Shown piece after piece: positions 6,114 to 12,995 of a stretch of DNA of 12,995 bases; the first letter of the stretch is position 1, and each line of letters starts with the position of its first letter. The notes beneath the pieces are model-generated. The model was given only the letters and a program-made list of their open reading frames with translations. It did no database searches and was not told where the DNA came from. Source of the DNA: CAZMXP01 sp964570285 (GTDB lineage Bacteria; Planctomycetota; PLA2); NCBI GenBank assembly GCA_964570285.1, contig CAZMXP010000083.1:1-12995 (forward strand). The letters run 5' to 3'. The translations under genes and the position numbers were made by a program.

Positions 6114-6529
6114 CGACAGCCGTAGCCGCGGGAGTACCGGACGCGGTAGTGGCTCCCGCCGTACCGGTGGCTGTGGCCGTAGTGCCGGTGGTAGCTGCGC
6201 GCCGGCGTGAAGGAATAGGAGTAGAGGACCACCGGGGCGCAGGGCTCGACGTAGGCGTAGCGCGGGGCGCAGTCGGGCTCGTAGTGGTAGGCCAGCGGCG
6301 CGCGGTAGTAGACCGGCGCGCAGGTGACCACGGGCGCGCAATGCGACGCGCGTGCGTACGAGTAGCCGTGGCAGTCGCGATGGCTGGAGTAGCCGACCCC
6401 CACCGAGCCGTGACGTCCGTGGTAGGAGAAGCCGACGTGGATGTCGCCGGCCGTCGCCTCCGACGGCGACGCCAGCCCGAATCCGGCGAGGGCGACCGCG
6501 ATCCCGAGAGCGAGCCTGTGAAGAATCAT
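6110..6529 (-). CDS. Secreted His/Tyr/Cys-rich small protein, unknown function
   Basis: A 139-residue precursor with a signal peptide (1-27, ending ATA). The mature part of about 112 residues holds 18 Tyr, 12 His and 6 Cys (53, 64, 70, 87, 97, 138), and no Lys, Asn, Gln, Trp or Met. CAP recurs four times (CAPV three times, CAPR once), each near a Tyr/His patch, and the C-terminus is a run of Tyr, His, Arg, Ser and Gly. This suggests a disulfide-stabilised or metal-binding surface or periplasmic protein; no family is recognised. The start ATG (6527-6529) has GGAG 7 nt upstream as well as AGGAGG directly abutting it. It lies downstream of the aconitase-like gene after 131 nt with no clear promoter. 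Its TAG stop overlaps the convergent membrane-protein stop by 4 nt. Confidence 0.75.
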   Translation of the reverse strand: MILHRLALGIAVALAGFGLASPSEATAGDIHVGFSYHGRHGSVGVGYSSHRDCHGYSYARASHCAPVVTCAPVYYRAPLAYHYEPDCAPRYAYVEPCAPVVLYSYSFTPARSYHRHYGHSHRYGGSHYRVRYSRGYGCR

Positions 6530-6660
6530 CCTCCTGCTCCTTTCGCACGTCCTCTGGCGGGGACGCCGTGTCCTCCCGGAGAGGCAGTTCCGGGCGAATG
6601 TCGACCGCTTCGACGTGTACGCCCCATGCAAACGCACCGCGCGTGCCACGCGGCGCCCCG

Positions 6661-8676
6661 CTACCGCGCCGGTACCGGCGCGACGCCCCTCGGGCGCCCC
6701 GAGAACATCCCCCTGCGGTAGGCGACGATCCTCCCCTCGATGGCGCTCGCCGCGACCGTGAGCGGCGAGGCGAGGTAGAGGCGGCCGGGGCCGCTGCGGC
6801 CCGTGTAGTTGCGGTTGATCGCACTCACGGTGACCTCGTCCGGACGCTCGGAGACGCCGGGGCCGCAGCCGATGCAGGCGCCGCAGCCCGGGTCGATCAC
6901 GGTCGCGCCGACCTTCTCGAAGAGCGCGAGATACCCCTGCTCCGCGCAGTGCTGCTTCACCTCGACCGAGCCGAACTGCAGGTAGAAGCGGACGTGCGGC
7001 GCGACGGAGCGCCCGGCATCGGCGGCCTCGCGCAGCACGCGCGCGTACATGTCGAGATCGTCGATCTTCCCGGCGGTGCACGAGCCCGCGTAGGCGATGT
7101 CGATCCTCACGTCGCCGATCTCGTCGATGAACGCGCCGTTGGTCGGGTCGCTCGGGATGCCCTTGTCGGGTTCGCCCGGGTGCGCCACCATCGGGCGGAT
7201 CGACGAGAGGTCGATCGTGTGCACGCCGCCGTCGTAGTGCGCGCCCGGGTCGGGCCTGACGACCTGCGCGTCGGCGGCGGCGCGGTTGAACAGCGGCCGG
7301 CGCCGGGCGATCCAGTCGAGCGTCTCGTCGTCGGCCTCGACCATGCCGGCTCGCGCGCTGCACTCGGTCGCCATGTTGGCCAGCGTCGCGCGCTCGTCCA
7401 TGCTGAGCGTGAAAACCCCCGGACCCCCGAATTCCATCGCCCGGTTGAGCGTCTCGCCCCGCCGCACGAACGTCATCAGGATGAGCAGCATCACGTCCTT
7501 CGCCGTCGTGTTCTCGGGCAGGCGGCCCGTGAACTCGAACCGGATCGACTCGGGAACCGTGAGCGGCGTGAACCCCGCGTGGATGAGGTTGGCGTACTCG
7601 GTCGATCCGACGCCGTAGGCGTAGGCGTTGTTGCCGCCGCCCATCGTCGTGTGGCTGTCGGTCGCGAGGATGAGATCGCCGGGCTCGATGAACTGCTCGC
7701 GGGCGACCTGGTGGCAGATGCCGGGCGAGACGCCCTCCTGCACGGAGTAGTCGCGCACGCCGGTGTGGCGCTGGAACTCCTTCTGCAGGCGGCGCAGCGT
7801 CTCGATCTTCGCGCCGAAGGGCGCCATCTTCCGGACGCCGTCGGCATAGAACAGGTGGTCCTCGAAGACGGCGAACTTGGAGGGATTGGGAAGGGAGTAC
7901 CCGGGCCCGTACTCCTCCGCGAGGAAGTAGTGCACCTGCGCCGTCGTGAACTCGTGGCTGTAGCCGCCGTCGACGCGGGCGAGCACGGCGTCGCCCGGCT
8001 TCACGAAGCCCTCGCCCCCGAGCAGGTGGCGCGCGATGACCTTCTCCGCCATCGTCATCGGGCGCTCCTGCGCCGCCGTCGCGGGACGGGGGATGGCGAT
8101 GCGCTTCTCCGCGAGCGCCTTGCTGAACGGGAAGAGCCCGCCGTGCTCGATGATCAGCCGCGTGATCGGGTCGTGGCCCTTCAGGAACTCCTCGAAGGGG
8201 ACCGCCTCCCCGTCCTGCAGGCGACGCAGCACGTCGTACCCGGCCATCAGCAGGCCCTGGTTGATGTTGTTGCGCGCGTGGATCGGCGCGAAGCTCGCCG
8301 CGACGGCGATGCGGATGCCGCTCCACTTCTCGCACTGGGTCGCCGTCTCGCGCGAGGAACCGACGCCCTTGCGCTCGCCGCTGACGATCACCTCGAAGCC
8401 GCCGTCGTAGAGCGCCCGCTCCGGCACGACGCGCTCTCCCTTCTCGACGAGCCCCGCGTACGCGTTGCGCGCGAGTTCGTCCGGCTCGTGGTTGAAACAG
8501 ACCCACGCCGGCGTCATCACGTCGGTGTTGATGTCGTCGAGCAGGTCGCCCGGGCTCACGTCGTCCATCGTGAGGTCGAGCTCGCCGCGCAACTGGCGGC
8601 GGATCCGCTCGTAGTCCTTCGTCAGGAAGAGGACGCGCTTGCCGGGCGTGAGGGCGATCGTTCGGCGTGTAGGCAT
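6661..8676 (-). CDS. Aconitase/isopropylmalate-dehydratase superfamily protein with N-terminal swivel domain
   Basis: A 671-residue cytoplasmic [4Fe-4S] hydro-lyase. The swivel domain comes first (about 40-200): DINTDVMTP (48-56) and GSSRE (106-110). The three catalytic domains follow (about 205-655): TMAEKVIARH, ATDSHTTMGG (338-347), cluster ligands C533 in GSCT and C598/C601 in GCGAC, then NRNYTGRSG and LASPLTVAASAIEG. Putting the swivel first (order 4-1-2-3) is the arrangement of AcnB, but the N-terminal HEAT-like domain of AcnB is absent. LeuC, AcnA and homoaconitase place the swivel last or in a separate subunit. GSCTN of most relatives is GSCTA here. Substrate could be citrate, isopropylmalate or another 2-hydroxy acid; it cannot be settled from motifs. 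An in-frame TAG 18 nt upstream fixes the start. The start codon is in a hairpin. Confidence 0.85.
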   Translation of the reverse strand: MPTRRTIALTPGKRVLFLTKDYERIRRQLRGELDLTMDDVSPGDLLDDINTDVMTPAWVCFNHEPDELARNAYAGLVEKGERVVPERALYDGGFEVIVSGERKGVGSSRETATQCEKWSGIRIAVAASFAPIHARNNINQGLLMAGYDVLRRLQDGEAVPFEEFLKGHDPITRLIIEHGGLFPFSKALAEKRIAIPRPATAAQERPMTMAEKVIARHLLGGEGFVKPGDAVLARVDGGYSHEFTTAQVHYFLAEEYGPGYSLPNPSKFAVFEDHLFYADGVRKMAPFGAKIETLRRLQKEFQRHTGVRDYSVQEGVSPGICHQVAREQFIEPGDLILATDSHTTMGGGNNAYAYGVGSTEYANLIHAGFTPLTVPESIRFEFTGRLPENTTAKDVMLLILMTFVRRGETLNRAMEFGGPGVFTLSMDERATLANMATECSARAGMVEADDETLDWIARRRPLFNRAAADAQVVRPDPGAHYDGGVHTIDLSSIRPMVAHPGEPDKGIPSDPTNGAFIDEIGDVRIDIAYAGSCTAGKIDDLDMYARVLREAADAGRSVAPHVRFYLQFGSVEVKQHCAEQGYLALFEKVGATVIDPGCGACIGCGPGVSERPDEVTVSAINRNYTGRSGPGRLYLASPLTVAASAIEGRIVAYRRGMFSGRPRGVAPVPAR

Positions 8677-8695
8677 GGGTCGAGACCCATCCTAC
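8669..8695 (-). promoter_or_regulatory. Hairpin enclosing the start codon of the aconitase-like gene
   Basis: Arms GTAGG-c-ATGGGTC (8669-8681) and GACCCATCCTAC (8684-8695) pair over 12 bp with one bulged base (8674). In the transcript both the only Shine-Dalgarno-like AGGA and the AUG (8674-8676) are buried in the stem. It lies in the 41-nt gap after the lipoprotein stop. With no U-run it is not a standard terminator. It is a candidate translation-control structure. Confidence 0.5.
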
Positions 8696-8717
8696 GCCGA
8701 CCGGCCAAGACTCGCCG

Positions 8718-10028
8718 CTAGTCCCCGACCAGAGCGGGAATCTCGCCCGTCATCAGCACCGCGTCGCTCGGGCCGCCGCGGATGACGCGCACGCCGAGCC
8801 CGACGAGCTTGCCGACGTGGGAGACGCCGAACGGCATCGGCAGGCCGTGGTTGGTGCTGATCGACGCCTCCCCCTCGCCGTCGGCGTGGACCGTCGCGAT
8901 GGTCTCGAAGACCCCGTCCAGCTCCGGATGCGCGATCCGGAAGCGCACCTCGGTTCCCGCATCGAGCCCCTCGACATGGATGGCGAGACGCTGCTCCCCG
9001 GTCTCGGGAACGACGCGGATCTCGATCGACCCTTCGAGGCCGGGGAAGTGCGGCACGAGCCGCGCCTTGCCGCGGGCGTGCTCGGCCGGGTGGGGCTTGT
9101 CGCTCCCCGGCGTGCCCTTCACCGCCGACGGGAGGTGCGGCACCTCCCCGATCAGCACGGTCGCGCCGGTGCCCGCGTGCCTGACCTCCACGAGCTTGCC
9201 GGAGAGGTCGGCGACCGAACCGACCCCGAGGGGCAGGCCGGGGGCCGCGTCGCTGCGGCGCGCGAACTCGATGACGCCGTCGGCGGTCGCCACGGGATCG
9301 CCGACGAGCGCGTCCCCCACGAAGATCAACGCGGCGGCCCCAGGGACAAAGTGCTCCACGACGACGACGAACCGCTCGAGCCCGGGACGCGACTCGATCT
9401 TCACGAAGCCGCGCAGGTCGCTTTCGGGCGCGCCCTTGGGTTGATGCAACTCCGCCTTCGCGGCGCGACCATGCCCCTTGTCCGCCGAGAACTCCGTCAC
9501 GCGGTCGCCGTCGATCGCGCAGCGGATGTCGATCTCGTCCCCGTGGGCGATGTCGCGCACCATCGGGTTGCCGTCCTCGTCCTCGTCGATGTCGTCCTCG
9601 TGCTCGTGCTCGCCATCCTCTTCGTGATCCTCGCCATCCTCCTCGTGATGCTCGCCGTCCTTCTCCTCCTCGTGATCCTCGCCATCCTCCTCGTGGTGAT
9701 CCCCATCCTCCTCGTGATGGTCCCCATCCTCGTGCTCGTGGTCCTTGCCGCTCTCGTGCGCGACCACGCGCAGCGCGCGCCCGAAGACGAGGGTGACCGC
9801 ACCGGTGGGAATGGTCGGGAAGCGGAAGCTGCCGTCGGCACCGGTCACGAGCCGCGCGCCGGTCTGCCGGATCGTCACCGTGACCCCCGACCGGTTCGCG
9901 GTCTGGCCATCGAGTTGGTAGACGGTGCCGGTCAGCGCCGCCGAGGTCAGTGTCGGTGCGGCGCCTCCCGACCCGCACGAAACCGCAGCAAAGAGAAGAG
10001 ATCCGAGCGCGAGAAACCGAATCGACAT
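8718..10028 (-). CDS. Lipoprotein with His/Asp/Glu-rich segment and duplicated C-terminal domain
   Basis: A 436-residue precursor. A lipoprotein signal ends at C18 (FAAVSC), followed by GSGG. Residues 32-83 look like a carboxypeptidase-regulatory-like beta-sandwich (GTVYQLDG, DGSFRFPTIPTG). Residues 91-145 hold 13 His among Asp/Glu in near-repeats of DGDHHEE, a probable metal-binding linker, ending in an acidic tail to about 153. Two homologous domains follow at about 207-299 and 333-432, sharing G-x-(V/I)-x-I, a GLP-x-(G/F)-V-x-x-V core, and endings GEVPHL and GEIPAL. ATG 10026-10028 has AGGAG 5 nt upstream; the longer frame from 10088 lacks a signal peptide at its start. The subtilase lipoprotein lies 87 nt upstream on the same strand, so a shared transcript is likely. 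Function is unknown; metal storage or sensing at the membrane is inferred from composition. Confidence 0.8.
   Translation of the reverse strand: MSIRFLALGSLLFAAVSCGSGGAAPTLTSAALTGTVYQLDGQTANRSGVTVTIRQTGARLVTGADGSFRFPTIPTGAVTLVFGRALRVVAHESGKDHEHEDGDHHEEDGDHHEEDGEDHEEEKDGEHHEEDGEDHEEDGEHEHEDDIDEDEDGNPMVRDIAHGDEIDIRCAIDGDRVTEFSADKGHGRAAKAELHQPKGAPESDLRGFVKIESRPGLERFVVVVEHFVPGAAALIFVGDALVGDPVATADGVIEFARRSDAAPGLPLGVGSVADLSGKLVEVRHAGTGATVLIGEVPHLPSAVKGTPGSDKPHPAEHARGKARLVPHFPGLEGSIEIRVVPETGEQRLAIHVEGLDAGTEVRFRIAHPELDGVFETIATVHADGEGEASISTNHGLPMPFGVSHVGKLVGLGVRVIRGGPSDAVLMTGEIPALVGD
9567..9758 (-). repeat. Degenerate tandem repeat coding the His/Asp/Glu-rich segment
   Basis: Imperfect units of about 21-27 nt around CTCGCCATCCTCCTCGTGAT are repeated across this stretch and code for DGEDHEE-type heptads. 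Such arrays expand and shrink by slippage, so length variation between strains is expected. Confidence 0.75.
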
Positions 10029-10099
10029 GTCCGCTCCTGTCTGCCGTATCCCGGGCGCCGACTCCCTAGTGTAGCCGGTGGCCGGCAACGTCGGACATC

Positions 10100-10115
10100 G
10101 GGGGGGCCGGGGGGG
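10100..10115. other. Paired poly-G tract after the subtilase stop codon
   Basis: G7-CC-G7 on the plus strand begins directly after the subtilase TGA (minus-strand RNA: C7-GG-C7). It is the third paired G-tract in the window, and the second placed just after a minus-strand stop codon. The rest of the 87-nt gap shows no confident promoter. Confidence 0.45.
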
Positions 10116-11348
10116 TCAATGACCGATCGCCGAAGACGGGCGGACGAGCCCGCTGCCGAGCCTCCCCGCCAGCCCCGGATTGAGACCGTCGACCGGCAGG
10201 GCGGTCTCGCGCAGCCTGCCGATGACCTCCGACGGCGTGAAACCGGGCTCCAGCGAGAGCACCAGCGCGGCCGCCCCGGCGACCAGAGGGGCGGCAAAGC
10301 TCGTCCCGCTCCACCGGGCGGTTCCAGCAAGACCCAGATCCAGCGGCATGGCGCCCACGAGCAGGACGCCCGGCGCCACGAGATCCACGTCGCTGCCGCG
10401 GTTCGAGAACGGCGCGAGCACCCCCACCCCGTCGGAGGCGCTGACGGCGAGCACCTCGCTGTAGCGGGCGGGCCAGATCACGACGTTCAGCGCGTGGTTG
10501 CCTGCCGCCGCCACGACGACTACGCCGGCCCGCTTCGCGGCGTCGATAGCCTCCTTGACGACCTCGGGGCTCTGCGGGATGTCGACCGACACGTTGATGA
10601 CCCGCGCCCCCGCCGACACGGCCCAGAGGATGCCCGCGGCGACGGAGGAGGCGGTGCCGATGCCGTCCCCGTCGAGCACCCGGACCGGCAGCAGCATCGC
10701 GTCGGGCGCGACGGCCAGGACGAGCGACGCGACGAAGGTCCCATGGCCATACTGCTCGTCGACTAGGCCGTCCCCGTCGTCGTCGCGGCCGTTGCGCACA
10801 TCCGTCGGATCCGGGTCGCCACCGACGAAGTCGAATCCGCCCGGCAGGATGCGGCCGGCGAGATAGGGATGCGAGAGGTCCACGCCGCTGTCGACGACGG
10901 CCACGAGGACGCCCCCGCCCGTCGAGCGCGCGTGCGCCGCGGCGAGTCCCAGGGCCGCCAAGGCCGGCTGCGTCCGTATCGAGGAGAGGAGATCGCTGCC
11001 GAGGATGGGCACGTCGGAGGGACCGCCCTCGGGCGCCTGGCCGAAGTAGTCGAGGTCGGAGCCGACGACGCGCACGTCGTCGTCGAGACCGGCGAGGAGC
11101 GCGTTCAGGTCGGTACCCGGCGGGACGCGCAACAGGAAGAAGGGGCTCTCCCCGATGCGCTCGATGCCGAGGCCGGCGAAGTCCTCGCGGAGGTCGTCGA
11201 TCTCGTCGACGTCGTCGGGGTCGTGCAGCGCGATCACGACCTGCGCCGGGGCGCTTCCGAGCGGCACGGCGACGGTCCCCCCGCCGCTGCCGCATCCCGC
11301 AGCCACGAGCGCCACGACGATCGCGTGTCGCCAGATCCTCTTCGTCAT
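10116..11348 (-). CDS. S8 family (subtilisin-like) serine protease, lipoprotein
   Basis: A 410-residue exported protease. Residues 1-19 are a lipoprotein signal (VAAGC, Cys19) followed by GSGGG. Residues about 34-103 look like an I9-type propeptide (VVIALHDPDD, RVPPGTDLNALLAGL). The subtilase fold follows with the full catalytic triad: D153 in VVDSGVD, H202 in YGHGTFVAS, S350 in SGTSFAAP, and oxyanion N284 in AAAGN. RDDDGDGLVDE just before the catalytic His looks like a Ca-binding loop. The protease is probably tethered to the outer membrane or inner membrane face by lipid and released or activated by autocleavage. The ATG (11346-11348) overlaps the stop of the CHAT gene as ATGA, indicating translational coupling; GGGAG lies 9 nt upstream. 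The substrate is unknown; the tight link suggests joint work with the CHAT protease. Confidence 0.9.
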   Translation of the reverse strand: MTKRIWRHAIVVALVAAGCGSGGGTVAVPLGSAPAQVVIALHDPDDVDEIDDLREDFAGLGIERIGESPFFLLRVPPGTDLNALLAGLDDDVRVVGSDLDYFGQAPEGGPSDVPILGSDLLSSIRTQPALAALGLAAAHARSTGGGVLVAVVDSGVDLSHPYLAGRILPGGFDFVGGDPDPTDVRNGRDDDGDGLVDEQYGHGTFVASLVLAVAPDAMLLPVRVLDGDGIGTASSVAAGILWAVSAGARVINVSVDIPQSPEVVKEAIDAAKRAGVVVVAAAGNHALNVVIWPARYSEVLAVSASDGVGVLAPFSNRGSDVDLVAPGVLLVGAMPLDLGLAGTARWSGTSFAAPLVAGAAALVLSLEPGFTPSEVIGRLRETALPVDGLNPGLAGRLGSGLVRPSSAIGH

Positions 11349-12995
11349 CGGAACATGCTCCCGGCTATCAAAAGGAATGCCGCCCACTCCGCCGGGTGCG
11401 GGTGGGCCCGACGCACGGCGGCGCGCGCGCTGGCCAGCGCCTCCACCGGGCCGCTGCGCGCCAGGGCGCGGTAGAACTCGCGCATCCACACCCGCGCGAT
11501 CTCGTCGCGCACCTCCCACCGGCTCGCGACGATCGCCCCGGCCCCCGCGGCGAGCAGCGCGCGCGGGAACCCGCCGAGCGCCTCCCCCTGCCAGAGCAAG
11601 GAGGGGTCCCCGGTGCGGCAGGCGCTCAGCACGAAGAGCGCGCCCCCGAGCGGCGCGGCGGCGAGATCGGCCGCCGCGATCCAGCCGTCCGACGCGCGCA
11701 GCGCCGAGAGCGGCGGGAGATCCTCGCGCGCCCGCGCGTGGCCCGCGAGGTGCACCAGCCCGGCCCGCCCGATGCTCCCGAGCACGGCGGCCCGCGTCGC
11801 GGCGCCTCCCTCAAGGCGCTCCGCACCGGGGAAGCGGCGGGCGATCGCCGCGATCTCCCGTCGCACCTCCGGCAGGCGCCCGTCGTCGATCCCGACGAGC
11901 AGCGCGCCCCGCCCGCGCCGCGCCGCCGGCCGTTCCGCCAGCGAGGGCGCATGCGCGACCGGGCGTCCCGCGCCGAACGAGAGCGCCTCGAACGGCAGCG
12001 AGCCCAGTTCCGGAGGCAGCACGATCTTCAGGGGGCCGGGGGGCAGCGGCGGCGCGGCGGTCGCGAGCCGGCGATCGATCGCCGCGAGCGCCGCGTCGGC
12101 GGCGGCGACGTCGCCCGCCCCGTGCAGGCGGCGCGCGACCTGGAACGCGAAGGCGTCGATCTCCTCGCGCAAGCGCGCGAGCGCGCCGCACTGCCACACG
12201 CGCACGTCGCCGTCGCAGGAGAGGAGCCCGAGCACGGCGCCATCGAGCACGGCCAAGGCGAGGCAGGGTCCGCGCGGCAGTTCCGACGGGAGTCTCGCGA
12301 CGCCGCCGCCGGAGAGGCGCATCGCGGAGACGAGGTCGCGCTCCGCGCTGGCGATCTCCCGCCGCAGCGACGGCGCGCCGCCGCGCAGGTTGCCGCTCTC
12401 CCGTTGCGCCTGCTCGGCCGCGCGCCAGAGTTCCTCGACCCGGAACCGGCAGGCGCGCACCGCCGCCGCCTCGCCGATCGCGGGCGCCTCCCCCTCCATC
12501 TCGTCGCGCAGCGTGCGCGCGCGCGCGGCATCGAGCACGAGGAAGGCCTCCTGTCGATCGCGCCGGCCCCCGCGCGCCAGCAGCGCGCGGGCGAGCGCCT
12601 CGTAGCACCGCAGATGGCGCGCGAGCAGCCCGGCCCGCAGCGCGACCCGCGGGATGCGCGTCCGGATCGACTCCGCCGCCCGCACGGCGCGGCGCAGCAT
12701 CGGGATGCCGCCGCCGGCGGCCGCGCGCAGCGCGCAGAGGTCGGGCTCGACCCACCGCCGCAGCGAGGCGGGGTAGGCGCGAATGCCCCGCGCGATGCGG
12801 CGCGCCCCGGCTGCGGGCGGCAGCGACCGCGCGTGGCGCAGCAGCGCGTCGAGAGCGTCGAGAAGGTGGCCCGCCCGGAAGAGCACCCGCTCGGCGCGGC
12901 CCACGCGCTCGTCGAGCAGCTTCGACGCGGCGGCGGCGCCGGCTCGGTCGCCGCTGCGCCGGATGATCTCGCGCGCCTTGCGCGCGGCGGCCCCC
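11345..12995 (-). CDS. CHAT-domain caspase-like protease (5' end beyond window)
   Basis: The frame is open to the right edge, giving 549 residues without a start; a GTG at 12902-12904 is possible, but 30 more open codons lie before it, so the gene is treated as truncated. Numbering from that GTG, residues 1-200 are Arg/Ala-rich and helical, probably degenerate TPR-like or coiled helices. The CHAT domain occupies about 290-519: LPFEALSFG, catalytic H389 in VHLAGHA and C429 in LSACRTG, then GFPRALLAAGA and the C-terminal PAEWAAFLLIAG. The His/Cys dyad is intact. CHAT proteases are cytoplasmic caspase relatives (clan CD), usually paired with sensors. No signal peptide can be judged. It is coupled by ATGA to the exported subtilase, so both products are probably made in fixed ratio. 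The trigger and target are unknown. Confidence 0.9.
   Translation of the reverse strand, partial: GAAARKAREIIRRSGDRAGAAAASKLLDERVGRAERVLFRAGHLLDALDALLRHARSLPPAAGARRIARGIRAYPASLRRWVEPDLCALRAAAGGGIPMLRRAVRAAESIRTRIPRVALRAGLLARHLRCYEALARALLARGGRRDRQEAFLVLDAARARTLRDEMEGEAPAIGEAAAVRACRFRVEELWRAAEQAQRESGNLRGGAPSLRREIASAERDLVSAMRLSGGGVARLPSELPRGPCLALAVLDGAVLGLLSCDGDVRVWQCGALARLREEIDAFAFQVARRLHGAGDVAAADAALAAIDRRLATAAPPLPPGPLKIVLPPELGSLPFEALSFGAGRPVAHAPSLAERPAARRGRGALLVGIDDGRLPEVRREIAAIARRFPGAERLEGGAATRAAVLGSIGRAGLVHLAGHARAREDLPPLSALRASDGWIAAADLAAAPLGGALFVLSACRTGDPSLLWQGEALGGFPRALLAAGAGAIVASRWEVRDEIARVWMREFYRALARSGPVEALASARAAVRRAHPHPAEWAAFLLIAGSMFR

Noticed and set aside
6530..6660. Terminator or promoter between the aconitase-like gene and the His/Tyr-rich gene
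   Set aside because: Only very short hairpins without T-runs and no paired -35/-10 hexamers were found.
6110..8506. 798-codon minus-strand frame ending in the His/Tyr-rich protein
   Set aside because: Only the last 139 codons have a ribosome site and signal peptide. The upstream part is out of frame with the aconitase-like gene and is Arg-rich noise.
6352..8721. 789-codon open frame on the plus strand
   Set aside because: Antisense to the aconitase-like gene, with low-complexity composition and no recognisable domain.
9567..9758. Tandem repeats as a CRISPR array
   Set aside because: The units are contiguous, have no spacers, and code in frame for a His/Asp/Glu heptad.
10029..10115. A promoter in the gap between the subtilase and the His-rich lipoprotein
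   Set aside because: A TACACT hexamer can be found, but no reasonable -35 lies at 16-18 nt, so I could not support it.
8817..10766. 649-codon plus-strand frame with a long hydrophobic Ile/Leu/Val run
   Set aside because: The hydrophobic run is simply the reverse strand of the His/Asp/Glu repeat codons; it is not a membrane protein.

Overview
This is a gene-dense, very GC-rich window (about 70% G+C by eye) from a diderm bacterium. The evidence for an outer membrane is a beta-barrel porin ending in phenylalanine, plus signal peptides and lipoprotein signals. A Hanks-type Ser/Thr kinase, a PilZ protein, a CHAT protease, a subtilase lipoprotein and a cobalamin adenosyltransferase together fit large-genome lineages such as Myxococcota, Planctomycetota or related candidate phyla. 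No marker gene is present, so the phylum is left open. No rRNA, tRNA, CRISPR array, transposase or phage gene was seen.

Left part (1-2328, all minus strand): two tandem copies of an OprB-like porin gene. The first is cut by the window edge at its 3' end. The copies align with no gap at a constant offset of 1700 bases. The first 104 codons are only about 78% identical in DNA, but the next 316 bases, up to the window edge, are 100% identical. This is a sharp mosaic typical of gene conversion, or of an assembly error. Weak promoter-like hexamers upstream of each copy keep the same offset.

Centre-left (2439-5177, minus strand): a probable operon led by a good extended -10 promoter (5150-5177). 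It holds a small unknown gene (105 aa), a membrane-anchored Ser/Thr kinase with a GAF-like C-terminus, and a single-domain PilZ protein (a c-di-GMP binding family). It looks like a signalling cassette joining phosphorylation and cyclic-di-GMP.

Centre (5194-6529): the only plus-strand genes are a PduO-type corrinoid adenosyltransferase, apparently leaderless with a GTG start, and an overlapping small membrane protein. The latter meets a convergent minus-strand gene for a secreted His/Tyr/Cys-rich protein, and their stop codons share one CTAG.

Right part (6661-12995, minus strand): a possible transcription unit reads CHAT-domain protease (5' end outside the window), then subtilase lipoprotein (ATGA overlap), then a lipoprotein with a His/Asp/Glu-rich segment and a duplicated domain. 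After it comes an aconitase-superfamily hydratase with its swivel domain at the N-terminus; its start codon lies in a strong hairpin. The CHAT-subtilase pair is the best candidate for an undescribed proteolytic system, with an intracellular caspase-like protease tightly coupled to an exported serine protease.
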